A stretch of 64,000 nt of DNA from Mesocentrotus franciscanus (GCA_037976565.1 CP137668.1:25297906-25361905); one strand, 5' to 3'. Shown: positions 46,240 to 59,500, counted from the stretch's first letter. Numbers and translations are program-made. The notes: generated by a model from the sequence alone, not told the origin.

Positions 46240-46605
46240 TGCCCGGTAAAAGGTTGCGTAGCGTGCGCGATGGTAAAAAAGTCGTACCGAGAAAAACGCT
46301 TTTGAAGTATTAACACCTACTTCAAGTGCTGAAAACGACATTGTTTTTATGGTCCATTTAGCCAAAACTATTCTTAGAGAAAGATATTTACCTAATATAT
46401 TATGTTCTCAAATTAATTTGCATATATATCTTTCATTTGCACGTATATTAAGGTATTTTAGCTACACGACGTTTTGCTGGGAACAAAAAAGCCCAAACGC
46501 GCAATTTAACTTCCCGGCAAAAGGTCGTGTAGCGCTACGCGACGTTTGCCGGGAAATGAAATGTGTGAAATTGACTGTTTATTTCCCGGCAAAACGTCGC
46601 GTAAA
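46240..46605. repeat. Cluster of GACGTTTTGCCGGGAA motifs in alternating orientation (left)
   Basis: Five copies of a roughly 22-base motif alternate strand: 46240-46262 (minus), 46461-46483 (plus), 46511-46534 (minus), 46534-46557 (plus), 46581-46605 (minus). The plus form is close to CTACGCGACGTTTTGCCGGGAA. A matching cluster lies at 56561-56826. Confidence 0.7.
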
Positions 46606-48839
46606 CTAAGTTGCATACTGGTCTATGCACTATACGCGTTATATATGTATGTTTATTATTATTATTATTGTTATTTATTATTTATCATTATTATCATCAT
46701 CATTAGTATAATTATTGTTATTTTTGCGATTTGTTTTTTGTTTTTTATTCTGCTTAATATTTTCTAATGAACAATTTTTTTCTTCTGCGGTGATGATCGA
46801 GGTACAGCTTCTAGATTACCGAAAGATATTCAATTTTCATTTATCACTTATTTATTCATTCATTATTGATGTATTTGTTTATCTATTTAAAATTTATTTA
46901 ACTCTTCTTTGGGGTGGAAATTTAGTTTCAACAGCAATCTCTTAAGGTTCAAAATTGCTTAATCTTAAGAGATTCCAGGGACCCCCCCCTTGATTCCCAG
47001 CATGCAGTTGTCCGGAGATTGCACACTACAGTGAAGACCTGCCCATGTCTCATATACCCGTGATGAATAAAGTAACGTCATTGATTTTAGCCCATGTAGC
47101 TCCCCCTCCCCCTCCTTGCCACCCCAGCTCTACCCGTCCGCTCCATTTATTTCAAAAAATCTTTCACAACTAACATTTGTCTCTAATATGAGAGTCCACA
47201 TCAAAATTTTCCACAAATAAACAGTCACCACAATCATCGCAATCAGTCACCTCAATCATCTTCAAGTATCCAGGCACACTCATACAAAAAGCTATCCTTT
47301 GTCGTACAAAGAATTCGATCTCTTTCCAAAGATGTCAGTAAACAAGGCAAAATTTAATCGAATTACATTACATCACATTATATAAGATTACAGAGGTTGA
47401 TTTCATCACCAATGCTGATCGTATTCAATCAAAATACATTACGTTACAATGAATTACATTAAACAACATGAAGATAATAAAGTGGAAATAGTAAATCAGG
47501 TAAATGAATAAATAAATAAACAGACTGTCTATTTACTATTGAATTAAAATGTACATAACATCACATTATTTTATTAGATGAGAGAGTTTGAATTCATAAC
47601 CAAAACTGGTGGTATTCAATCAAAATACATAACATTACAATAAATTACATTAAATAACATTAAGAGATTATAGTGAAAATGTACAAATAAATTAGGTGAA
47701 TATATAAATAAATACATAAATAAACAGACTATTTACAATTTTATATTTACACAATAACTTAAATGACAGGTTCACTCACTGTACTGAAATATCTTTCAAT
47801 AAACAAATGAATCTTTTGACCTGCACTTATTGATTTCTATCATGTTTGTAAGAAAACATGTATTCTTTTTTATTTGACAATATCATGTCATTGATTTGTC
47901 CTGTTTTTTTTTCTAAATTCAATTTTAGTTATGTCCTTTTTATTGCAGCCAAAAAAGGAATTTGGAAGATAAGTAAGACAACTGGAATACAGATACAAAA
48001 ACATAATTTTTGCTTTTATTAAAATATCATTAAAAACATCATGAAAGCTGAGGACTAAAAACAACCCAACTATCCCCTTAATTCCCTATCCTCATCCCAA
48101 CCCCTTATGTCCATCTGTCGGAATACATTCATTACTTCAAGATTTTATTTCACTTCATTAAACAATTACAGCATAACAAACATCAAGACTATAAATGTTT
48201 AGATTTTATAGTGAACAAAAAACTAAAAGTTGAATGTGTTTTGACAGAATACCTTATAAAATAATGGGTAATTAACAGATCATTGTGAACAGCTTCCTGG
48301 ACTTAGTCAAATCAACTGAATTTTTATCCAGTACCTAGATAAATGTATATAATCAATGATTTTATAAATGCAAATTCAATATAAACACTACTAGGCATTG
48401 AAAATTGAATAATAATTGAATACATTTAATCAAAGTGATACAAATGTCAACATTATGTGTCATTTTCAGATAACTCTCAATTTTTCTTTAAAAATGGATG
48501 AAGAAAAAAGTAAACCCTCAGAATATTACAATGTTACGATAATGATGATCTGGAAGATAACATTGTTTGTCTAAATATTCAATTAATGCAAATTAAATTA
48601 GTTCCCCCATTTAATAAGTCATGTCGGGAATGCTATGAAAGGAATGTCAAGCCTTATTGTAAGAATGAATATTGCACAATTTTGTTGACAAAAAGACCTC
48701 ATAGATGGACACTGTCAAAAGTTGTAAATAATTGCTATGCTATGCTAGATGCCTTATCCTGAGATGCTTGCGATCATGCTCTGCCACAGCCCTCTATCTT
48801 TACACATCTGTAATATCTTCCCTCCTTTCAGAATATTTC
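46606..48839. other. Intergenic, no gene seen
   Basis: AT-rich with TTA-type simple repeats at about 46650-46720 and two related ACATTACATTAAATAACAT-like stretches (about 47380-47480 and 47610-47670). No coding signal. Confidence 0.45.
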
Positions 48840-50300
48840 CTTTTCCATGGACCTACTATACACATGGACATTCGTCTTTTCGTTAATTAATTCATGCACC
48901 TGTCTCTATTCAAAGTGTCACAAAAGCATTTGAAACATGTATCCCTGCTTTGATCTCATGAGACCATGGACCTATTACGGATGGACATTCGACGTGATTC
49001 TTTCTTTGATCCAAGGAGTTCCACCGCCTTCTGATTATGTGCATCTTAATGAGAACATTCAGCTGTTCTAACAATAACGACTGCTCAAGCATTATCGGTC
49101 ATTGACAAGGAGCAGTTTCCCTCTTTTGGGTTTTGTTTGGATGGTGTGCTCTGTAAGAGTGTGTCTTTTAAAAAAAGCATCCCCAATGGGGAGCAGCAAA
49201 GTGGAAAAGCAGACGATTTTGGTTATATGAAATGTATTATTACTGAATCGCACACTTTCGCACACACCTTATAAAACAATTAGAAGGCCAGGATCTTTAT
49301 AAGCCCTGTGCATTGTAACTTTGGAATATTATGAGGAAATTGGGGGAAACGGGATTTTAAATCACAACCAATCCAAATATAACCTCTATCTGGAAATATA
49401 AACGTGTTTTTCAAAATAAAATACAGTACACGGAACAACAATTTCCGATTATAAACCAGAACTGCACATCGATTTTCCATGATTTAAGCGAGTTATTATC
49501 TTCTGCGCATGATGATTAACATGTGTAAAATCACTATCTTGATTCTGTCCCGGCTTTTTGGCGGTGGACCTCATGAGATCAAAGTGAAGAAACATGTACG
49601 GAATGTTATTGAAACGACATTGACGGAGACAATCACAATGAATTCGTTAAGAAAACGACGAATGTCCATCCGTAATAGGTCCATGATGAGACCCATCGCC
49701 AGCAAGCCGATGTAAAAACAAGACTGTGTTTTGAGACATATATAAACTACATGCGCAGAAGATAATAAATCACTTAAATCATGTAAAATGCATGTGCAGT
49801 TGTGGTGCACAATGGAAAATTGTCACTCAAGCAATTTCTTTGGCGAAATGCAGGTACTTTACAAGAGAAAGCTAAAATGTTGGCAGAATGATTGTGATTT
49901 GTAATCTACCCCCGTTTTCCGCACAATATTTCAGAGTTAAAAGGTGCAGTACAGGCAGAGGACATGTATTTCTTACCATTAGGAAAGGTCAAATGCGTGT
50001 GCGAAAGTGCGCGAATCAGTAATTACCCATCTTAGATCACAAAAATTTGTCATGTTTTGAGGTTAGCTGCTCCTCATAAATAGTGTTTATTCACAGACTG
50101 AAAGTTTGAATAGGCACATCAGCCAAATAAGACCGACATGAGGGAAACAGTTCTTTTGTCAGTGATGATGCACGATTACACAATCCTCATTGTCCAGCCA
50201 TCTGAATGTGCTCATTAAGGTGCACATAATCAGTTGGCGGCGGATCAGCTCACTTCAAAGAAAACCTGTTCGTCAAAAGTCCATGCTCTTTCTAAGAATT
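48840..50300. repeat. Complex inverted-repeat cluster
   Basis: Several unique blocks recur as reverse complements around a centre near 49632: GAATCGCACACTTTCGCACAC (49242) with GTGTGCGAAAGTGCGCGAATC (49999); GTTATTATCTTCTGCGCATG (49493) with CATGCGCAGAAGATAATAA (49750); GATTATGTGCATCTTAATGAG (49034) with CTCATTAAGGTGCACATAAT (50213). A further block, CATGGACCTATTACGGATGG (48964), recurs inverted near the centre (49685). This looks like a decayed foldback element. No protein coding. Confidence 0.6.
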
Positions 50301-53221
50301 AACAAAGTGTATCTCCACTCCTCAGTGAATGAACATTGTTAAAGCTATCACAATCGTGTAAGTTTCAATATTGCCATCTTCAAAGCATGATTGGTAATAG
50401 CTATTTTATTCAGGATTGAAATTGCATCCTACAAAAACATCTAAATATCCATGTTAACAACTATTTGCAAATTTCAGAAATGAATTTACATGCATTCCAG
50501 TCATGAGTGTGCTACAATGTCAACACGTTTAATGTTATGTTCAACATTGAGGACAAGAAATCACTTTTCAGACTATAAATACTCTGGGATACCATCTCAT
50601 TGTTTGCAATCGGTCAGATTTGTGAATATAATATCCAGGAAAGAATACGTCTTTTCAATCAATTGCAGACAACCTGTGGTGCTGACTACCTACTATTACC
50701 AAGGCGCTTCATCTATCTGTTGAAGAAGATTATTTAAGTCCCATTTATTTTGCTAGACAAAACTGATTTTGATTTTATTGACTAACATTGTCTTTCTTGA
50801 AGTTAAAGATGCCCAAACATGTGAAGTGACCAAAGAAATGTTTACAAGTGAGTATTCTACTCTTCAACAAGCAAGCAATCATCACTGTCCACATCAGCAG
50901 CACCATGGGAAGGCAGGTTTCTGTAAAACTCATGGTAGTGGACTGGAATGACATTCGATTGACACAGACTGAGCAAATCCTGCTTCTTTGCTGCACTGAT
51001 CGGGAGCAAAGAAGTGTAAAGGCAATCAAGATGAGATCTCCTCATGTTCCTCTCTGAAGCAGACACCCTCAGCTCATGAAAAGGACCATCAAAATCAGAT
51101 CTGAATTTAATCAGAAGTGGTGATGACTTCTCAAAGTGGAAGTGTCTGATCCTAGACCACTGGACCTTTTGCCCGGACACATCACGCTGTGTATTTTGCA
51201 GAATGTCTGCTGCAAGCTTTTTCAAGTCATAGAAGTCCTCATAATGCAACTGGTGCACAATGTATGGCTTCTGTACCCTTGCCATTTCTGCAATCATGGT
51301 CCACTGATCAGGATGAAAAACCTGCATCTTTTTCTTAACACCTTCAATTGAACTGTGGATGGAGTCGACTTCCATCTGAGTATGACCTGGGGTTAAAAAC
51401 TTCTGGTCAATTGTACAGATAGTCGAAGTTCGTACAACGTGTAGGAGGGCAGCAGCTACATATTTATTCTTGTTCTGACCGCTGCATGAATCACTAAAAA
51501 GTGAAACATTGGTATTTTCAGGTGCCAGAGACTCTAAATGTTTCACCAGGCATGTGCCAATGTCATTGGCACCTCGTTTTCCATTTGTTTCGTCCCATAC
51601 ATAACAATGCCCTTCTCCATTTGCTTGATCATAAAGGCATAAATTGTACGTGGAAAGTTTTCTTTTGGAGAACAGGACAGAGGACGTAGAGGAAGGATAT
51701 GAGAGGACCTGTTAGAGGTCAAATGTAAATGCAGCAATTGTTGGGCATGTCATTCATTGCCTCTTGCTTATCTCTCGCTTTTTCTCCGCGCGCTCTATCT
51801 TTATCCCTTACAAGTCATGTTCTCGGAATGCTTCGTTGTCGTCATCGTTGTTGCATGGGCTATTTTTGAATGCTAGGCAAGTTTTGCACTCGTCTTTTTT
51901 TGATGCATGAAATGAAAGATTGAATTCAGTGTTAAACACTTTTCTGTAAATTTTCTCTGATGCTGGGTTCTGTACTTCTGATTGGTACATGTGATACATT
52001 TTTCTGATGCTTAGTTCTGAGGGCAAATATTCTCGTTTTGATGAAGCCCTGCAGTAGTGCGACTTCATCACATTGAATTGTTTTATGTGGCTTCGTATGC
52101 CATCAAGGATATCTGTGGAAGATTTGTTTGGAGGGGGACACTTCCCTCGCCTGTCAGCAGCACAGAAATTGCCCTCTTTTTTGTTGATTGTGTACAAGAC
52201 TGTTCTTTGAGTTATTCCAAGTGTATTGATGAAGAATGACTGGCACACTTTTTGCTTTGAGTTGTTCACAGGAAGGCAGTAATTATTCCTCTTCACTCTT
52301 TTGTACTGTCATTTCTCTCAACATGAGAACAAATGAAGTCTCTTTGTCTTTCATAATCTCTCACATTCCAGTACGACAAGTAAATTTCCTGTCTTTGAAG
52401 TTCGTTAATTTTTTGGCACACTCAAACTTACAATCATGTTTACAAACAGGTCCGATTTGCCTTCCCGGTCTTGCCTGTCCTCTTCTGGAGTGGTATGGAA
52501 GGCCATGAGCTCGTTTCTCCTTCTGCAAATTTTGGTCCCACAAATGTGGTTGAGCCTGGCGCTTCCTCGCAATTGATTTCTGTCAAATTAAATTTAAAAC
52601 AAGTGAAACGCTCTCGGCGGTCTCACCTGCATTACGCAATTCGGCATTACGCAATTCGATATGATGAAAAATTGAGGTTGGGACATTATTTTTATAGGCA
52701 GGGTGGCCCATTTGCAGACCCCCGAAAATGAAATCCTCTGAATATAATAATCATTTTGAAGTGAATATTGATTATGAATCATCAGAATAATTATTTACTG
52801 TATCATAAGAATACAATATAATGAGATTTAGTGTATGGGTAAGACTATAAATGTTTCAATGCTTGTCAGTAATTTACAAATAAAGTTATCTAATAAACTT
52901 TTTAAGAAAAGAGGATTTTCAGCACTTTGTGTAAAAACAATTGGAAGGTAGAGCCCATCTACATCACATCACGTCTCATTAGCATAATGAGAACATTATT
53001 ATGAGATATACTCCAATATATATTATCGAAACATCAATATTGTCACCTAGCTGTAACTGATCATGTACATACTAGGCCTGGGATCGAATACTAAAATTAC
53101 TATTAGAATATTCATGGGAAAGTACTCGAATGATTCGAATATTTACTTTCATGAAATATGAACAAATAACAACAATTTATTTATTAATTCTCATATTAAA
53201 TTTTGAGAACATAATCCAAGT

Positions 53222-53990
53222 CTACTGACCTAAAATGACCTTTGACCTTGACTTTGTGACCTGGAATTTGTGTCACATGATTTGTGATACTTGATAGCCC
53301 TTGGGTACAAGTTTCATGGAATTTGAACAAACACTTTTGAAATTATGCTAAAATTTCAAAATCTTGATGTTGATGCCACAACAAAGTCTAAGTTTCCAGA
53401 CCTGAAATGACATTTGACCTTTACTTTGTCACCTAAAGACTAATAACATGATTGGTGATACTTGATAACCCTTATGTTCAAGTTTCATGGAATAGGAATG
53501 TATACTTTCAAAATTATGATAACAATTTAAAAATCTTAGCCTGATGCCACAACATAGTTAAGTTTGTTGACCTGAAATGACCTTTGACCTTGACCTAGTG
53601 GGCTGAAATTCTACTCACATGATTGGGGATACTTGATAACCCTTTAGTCTAAGTTTCATTGAATAAGAACTTATACTTTCAAAATTATATTACAAATTCA
53701 AAAACTTAACCTCAGGTTAAGTTTTTGATGATGATGCCACAACATAGTCTAAGTTTGTTGACCTGAAATGACCTTTGACCTTGACTTTGTGACCTGAAAT
53801 TTTCCTCACATGATTGGGGATACTTGATAACCCTTTAGTCCAAGTTTCATTTAATAGGACCTTATACTTTCAAAATTATATTAACAATTCAAAAACTTAA
53901 CCTTAGGTTAAGTTTTGATGTTGACGCCGCCGCCGCTACCGGAAAAGCGGCGCCTATGTCTCGCTTTTTGCTACGCAGGCGAGACAAAAA
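53222..53990. repeat. Four-copy ~180-bp tandem repeat
   Basis: Units begin near 53222, 53401, 53571 and 53761. Each contains GACCTGAAATGACCTTTGACC, ATGATTGGGGATACTTGATAA and TTTCAAAATTAT. The last unit runs into a GCCGCCGCCGC stretch and GGCGAGACAAAAA end that may be the terminus of the parent repeat. It lies in the last intron of the transposase-like gene. Confidence 0.85.
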
Positions 53991-54425
53991 CAGTTCAGTA
54001 AATCAAAGCATTCACTCTATGCTCTCAAAATTGTATCCTGGAATAATCTCTTTTTTAAACTGGAAGAGGAACAAGATGTTCACTGGAGAATCAAAGCTCT
54101 TTTGTCCACTCAACAAATTTGCCTCATAAATGCAGATGATAAACAGTGTTTTATTACAAGTATTGCAGTACTCAGGAAGAAGCATGATAATTAATGCACA
54201 CCATAGTTTGGTTTACTAGTTTGACTGGGAAGAGTCCTAGATCTTGTACAACAAAATGTGTTCAAAATATCAAAATGCTTCATTATGATAGAAATAAAGA
54301 CAACTATATGCACACAGTATTGATTGGATGGAATTATAACATAGTGACACTCAGGAAAAGCATGTGCATTTCATTCAAAAGTTGACTCAACAATTTATTT
54401 TAGCCAAGAAATATAGAGGCCTTGA

Positions 54426-55258
54426 CTGAAAATCTGGTCCTGGATAAGAAAACTACTAAGAGAAAATGTATTCACTTTTCATGTAATGATAGGTCATTTT
54501 ATACTTACACATACATCACAAAAGATGTGTCATAGAATAATAGGTTTATGGCGACAACATATACATATTTAAAAAAGCTTATGGCGACATGAAACTTACG
54601 TCACAGGGTGTTGGGTGCTCATCTCCTACGTGCAGATGAGAGAGTGCAACTGGTTCCATTTGCTGTTTGAAAAAAGAAAAATCAGAGTTTTCAAATTCTG
54701 TAAAAGATAATAACACACTAATAGCTCCAGTAAATCATTCAAATACAAACATACATTTAAACATTAACAAAGACTAAACAAGTAACAAGAAAATATGCCA
54801 AAGATATATTGCACAGATAATGTATAATTAAGATGATATTGAACTGAAATCTGGTCCTGGATAAGACAATTAATGAGACTACTATTATTTACTTTTCATG
54901 TCATATGATAGATCAGTTTATACTTACATAAACATCACACAAGATGTGTCATTGAATAATAGGTTTATGGCGACAACATATAAATATTTAAAAAAGCTTA
55001 TGGCGACATGAAACTTACGTCACAGGGTGTTGGGTGCTCATCTCCTACGGGCAACTGGTTCCATTTGCTGATTGGAAAAAAAGAAAAATCAGAGTTTTCA
55101 AATTCTGTAAGCGATAATAACATACCAATAGCTCCAGTAAATCATTCAAATACAAACATACATTAAAACATTAAACAAAGATTATACAAGTAACAAGAAA
55201 ATATGCCAAAGATATATTGCTCAGATAATGTATATGATGATATTGAACTGAAAAAGAA
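54426..55258. repeat. Tandem duplication (~418-bp unit) that copies an exon
   Basis: 54426-54843 and 54844-55258 are direct copies. Both contain the MEPVA... exon with its acceptor and GTAAGT donor. The second exon copy (55019-55067) lacks 14 bases, which would shift the frame, so only the first copy fits the gene model. Confidence 0.85.
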
Positions 55259-55639
55259 ACAGTGAGCTAAATTAATTATTCTGAAACCTATTACCCAACT
55301 GCTCTGATGGTTCTTTTAATCATATGTGGAGGTATAGCAGAAGAATGAGCAATAATAAACAAGAGTACCTCATCATCGTCTAGCTCCATTGGCTCCTCCA
55401 TTGGCTCCTCCACTGGCTCCTCCGGGCAAAGCGAAGAGCTGCCAGCTACCCTGCTGGTGTTAGCCTATTAAACCAAACATACACATTATATACATGCAGG
55501 ACCATTACTGGGGAATATTAGAGGGTCCTATTGTACCACAATTAAGAAGTAAACATCTCCCAATGCTCGCATAAAATTGATATTTTGAAAATGTTTGCAT
55601 AACTAATAACCTCTACATTTGGGGGATAAATAAATTAAA

Positions 55640-55662
55640 AAAATATATATATATATATATAA
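55640..55662. repeat. (AT)n microsatellite
   Basis: A run of AT dinucleotides just downstream (minus sense) of an acidic exon. Confidence 0.9.
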
Positions 55663-55683
55663 TTCTCTTTCTTATTAACTTAC

Positions 55684-55764
55684 CTGCTTTCAATCTCGAT
55701 AGGGGAATGTTGTCCTCTTCCTCATCCTCCTCCTCATCTTCATCGTCTTTGCTTATTGCCTGGT
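55684..55764 (-). other. Probable acidic 5' exon of the transposase-like gene
   Basis: Between an ATTCCAG acceptor and a GTAAGT donor lies an 81-base exon encoding KDDEDEEEDEEEDNIPLSRLK. The acidic run plus IPLSRL is typical of the N-termini of this family. Its phase does not match the next exon at 55464, so either an intervening base change or an unseen exon separates them. Confidence 0.4.
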
Positions 55765-56560
55765 CTGGAATATATAAATTGAAAAAACTTATTACAAATA
55801 ATATAAACAGTGTTTCTCAATTTTTGAAATTGTTTTTCTGTTTCGTAGGTGTCATTAATTGTCACTAAAGTACCAATTTTGAGTGAAATCAGTTGAGTTT
55901 TGTACAGTGGTGTTTGAAATGTTGAGTATCAACAGACAATAGACTATAGAGCAGGTTTTAATACACCAGGATAGTAATGCAGCTAGATATGTATGGGCTG
56001 TACTTGTAGTTGTAGATCTAGGCCTACTAACTTACTTGTAGTGAAGTTGTACTACTACTAGTTCAGTAGGTCTGTACTTGTAGATCTAGTTGTAGACCCT
56101 GGTCCCTACCCTAGTCCCAAGGCCTAGGCTAGACCCTACTTCTTCTGTTTTTAAATGTGACTTTACCAATGCGATCTTAATGTTAGGATTTATATATATA
56201 CAAAAGAATAAGCCAGGAAGTCACCTTGTCTCCTGGGTACTGGGTCTAACGTTAGATACCGCGTTCTACAGGCACTGCACTGCGCGTATTAATAAAAACT
56301 ACGGTTACCGCTACACAACCAAGTACGGGTGGGACTGATCTCGTATGACGAACAGGCACACACAAAAGAATACACAATAAACCCTAATTCACGCTTTTTA
56401 CTTCCGAACAAGGTATAGAATATCTGCTTAACTAACAATGAAACTATTTATAAAATACTGTTGCTTTATATTCCAATAATGTTCTATATTTGTACTATTT
56501 TGTACACTTACCTCAACCAGCATCGAACGCTGCAGACGATATCCACTCGCAAACTTCGCT

Positions 56561-56826
56561 AGGCAACCTTTTTACCGGGAAAATTTGTCGCTTTCTGTAC
56601 GTACGTCCGCGCAAAGGTCGTGGGCTACTACGCGACCTTTTGCTGGGAATAAACTTGAGCGTTCGCGTGCCCACGACGTTTTGTTATTGACTCATAACGT
56701 CATAATGACGTCATATTAGAATTCGCGAGTGGTACCAAATTAAAAAGCACGAAAATCTCTATCAACGGACAACTAAAGTTGAAAAGTGAAAATTTTATCA
56801 GAAATGTCCCTACGCGACGTTTTCTC
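56561..56826. repeat. Cluster of GACGTTTTGCCGGGAA-like motifs (right)
   Basis: Copies at 56561-56580 (plus, AACCTTTTTACCGGGA), 56611-56625 (minus), 56623-56649 (plus, ACGCGACCTTTTGCTGGGAA), 56669-56684 (plus) and 56809-56826 (plus). Together with 46240-46605 they bracket 10.3 kb containing the transposase-like gene. Confidence 0.6.
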
Positions 56827-57188
56827 TCGTCCACGTCTTTTTGTTCTCTTTCTCTCTATCTCTCTCCCTTTTCTCACTCCTATCTGGTCATACTCTCTCT
56901 CTCGTCCACGTCTTTTGTTCTCTTTCTCTCTCCTTTTCTCACTCCTATCTGGTCATACTCTCTCTCTCGTCCACGTCTTTTTGTTTTCTTTCTCTCTCTC
57001 TCCCTTTTCTCACTCCTATCTGGTCATACTCACTCTCTCTCTCGTCCACGTCTTTTTGTTTTCTTTCTCTCTCTCTCTCCCTTTTCTCACTCATATCTGG
57101 TCATACTCACTCTCTCGTCCATGTCTTTTTGTTTTCTTTCTCTCTCTCTCTCTTTCCCTTTTCTCACTCCTATCTGGTCATACTCACA

Positions 57189-57224
<36 letters not shown>

Positions 57225-57540
57225 CATGTCTTTTTGTTTTCTTTCTCTCTCTCTTTCCCTTTTCTCACTCCTATCTGGTCATACTCACACTCTCTCTCTC
57301 GTCCATGTTTTTTTTTCTTTCTCTCTCTCTCTCTCAATTTTCTCACTCCTATCTGGTCATATTCACTCTCTCTCTCGTCCACGTCTTTTGTTTCTCTCTC
57401 CTCTCCCTTTTCTCACTTCTATCTGGTCATACTCTCTCGTCCACGTCTTTTTGTTTTCTTTCTCTCTCTCTCTTTCCCATCTGGTCATACTCACTTGTTC
57501 TCTCTCTCGTCCACGTCTTTTTTTTTTCTCTCTCTCTAAC
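56827..57540. repeat. CT-rich minisatellite
   Basis: About nine units of 60-100 bases, each with CTCGTCCACGTCTTTT, a CTCTCT run of varying length, and CTCACTCCTATCTGGTCATACT. The long frames across it (up to 305 codons of S, L, F and H) are repeat translations. Confidence 0.9.
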
Positions 57541-59191
57541 CCGCAGTACATGTATAACTCTGGCCTGCGCCCTGTCTTTCTGGCCTCCTCCCTCCTTCTC
57601 TTCTCTAAGCTAGTTTTAAATTACCAAGGAATTCTGAGGCTGTTTGCCTGCAATGTTATCATAATTGTTCTTTTACCATTTGAGCTTTTTATTTAATCTC
57701 CCCACATTTCTTCCACAGCACTCAATTCTCTGAATTACACTTTGTTAGTTTAATTCCTCATCTCTCTTTTCTTCAAAGCACCTCAATAATCTCCTTATTT
57801 CCTCAGTATATATCATCCCAAATAAATCATAAGAAAAAATAAGCAATGCATACTGAATATAGTATTATTTAAATTTAATCATGAGTGAGTCTTCCAAATT
57901 TGACAATTTGACAGAAGTTAGAAAAAGACTGAAGAATTTACTTAACAGGGCAGTAACAAATGGAGTAAAATTGTAACAGGCATAACTGTGAGCCTTAATT
58001 AATAAACGTTTTTTTAAGTAGTCCTATTAATGCCAATTAGTCTCATATTTTCAAAAAAATAAAATGGCAATTAACTTAATTTTTTTTCACAATATACAAC
58101 TATTTTACAACAAAAATATAAGACATTGGATCAAAAATATACAAATTAATTTCTGCTTGCAGCATGTTGGCAGAAGCATTGACTGGCTTCATCAGCTGTA
58201 TGCTCAATCTGCAGAAGAGAAACAGACACAGAGAGAAGAAGAAGAAAAAAAATGCTTGAAAATATTTGTACAAAAAAAAAAAAATCACAGAAATGGTTAA
58301 TGAATTTGTTTCGTTTGTTGAAAAAAACTATACAAAAGTCACAAAAGACAGGAAGGGCTGTGCATATTTTCATAACTTGCAAAGATTTTCGAATTGCCCT
58401 TTTTTATATATCACAATGCAGTAATGTCAATCTTATTTTTTGTTTGGTATTACTTTACTGACATTTTAATGAACATTAGATCAACATTCAAATTCATTCA
58501 GTGACACAATTGTTCCATTTCATTTCATGAAAATAACAATTTCTTAACTAAGCTAAATTGGATATGAGAGCCTCTCAGGATATATATATTCCTTCAGTTC
58601 ATATATATTAGCATAATTCTCTTTAATGAAAAGGCGATCTTATTTTAGTACAATATAGAATGTAAGTCTACAAAGTAAAACCATCAATATTTTCAGAGTA
58701 TGGATCATTAAAAAAAAAATCTTACAGTATGATTCAAATGAATGTGACACAATATTCATTGGTATTAAATAACAACTGCTGTGTTATAAGCAATTCTTCA
58801 ACTATTGAAAGTACTATGCACCAGTTGCTGTCCTACAATGAAATTCCTGCAGGAGAGGACTCTATTTGACACTCAACACAATTCCATAACGGACTTAGCC
58901 AAGCTAAACTTCAACCATCTCTGGCTGTGTCTGGCAGGTGAAACATAGGCCTTATAAATCATATTAATAAAATAAAATAACACATCAAAACTTTGTATAT
59001 AGCTATGTCAGGCACAAGCAGCTAAAACAGAGGTCCTATTGATGCTGTGCACATCTACAGTCTTACATTTCAGACCCTGTAATATCTATTATGACTGGCA
59101 CAAATGTTTGTGCCTGGAAACAATTTTACTATATAGCCATAAGTACATTAAAACCTCACCTTCCATCCCTATAGCTAAGGGCCCTGCTCGT
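57541..59191. other. Metallothionein 3' flank, no other gene seen
   Basis: AT-rich. Likely holds the metallothionein 3' untranslated region on the minus strand just below 59192. No separate gene could be supported. Confidence 0.45.
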
Positions 59192-59423
59192 CTAGCATGC
59201 ACAATTCCCCTCAGTGCATGAGCAGCTGCTTCCACACTTGCAGTCATCAACACACTTGCATGCAGCATCTGTGAAGAAAAAAATAATTAATCAATGAATT
59301 TCACATCAAATTATAATGTCTGTATTGTTGGTATAACTGCATTTTATCTTTCATATAGACTACACTGCAAGATTTATAATGGGCACAACCAGGCATACAT
59401 GAAAATTGCACCCCCCTTCCCAC

Positions 59424-59500
<77 letters not shown>

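Larger units (their letters stand above)
50857..55464 (-). pseudogene. Transposase-like gene (DNCSGQNKN / DUF7869-type), multi-exon
   Basis: Exons in minus order: 55464-55369 (acidic EEPMEEPMELDDDE, donor GTACTC), 54662-54600 (MEPVALSHLHVGDEHPTPCD, donor GTAAGT), 52579-50857 (main). All join in phase 0. The main exon has a basic start (KSIARKRQAQ), a cysteine block GPVCKHDCKFEC, CQSFFINTLGIT, RRGKCPPPNK, SHYCRASSKREYLP, a KKDECKTC block, then KLSTYNLCLYDQ, DSCSGQNKNKY and TPGHTQMEVDSIHSSIE. These blocks belong to a large, mostly uncharacterised metazoan family carrying a D...H...E arrangement suggestive of an RNase H-fold transposase. Breaks: one-base losses near 52300 and 52365, frame changes at 51807-51835, and a true nonsense codon TAA at 51712-51714 replacing a conserved Gln. 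Whether the family is mobile or domesticated is unclear to me. Confidence 0.65.

Noticed and set aside
53222..53990. Regular repeats considered as a CRISPR array
   Set aside because: Units are 170-190 bases, directly adjacent, imperfect and within an animal intron; there are no spacers.
56779..57696. Long overlapping frames of 305, 275 and 232 codons
   Set aside because: They translate a CT-rich minisatellite into S/L/F/H repeats in all three frames; no real protein composition.
58064..58461. Frames with K/Q/E-rich segments
   Set aside because: Arise from GAA and poly(A) simple sequence; no protein family recognised.
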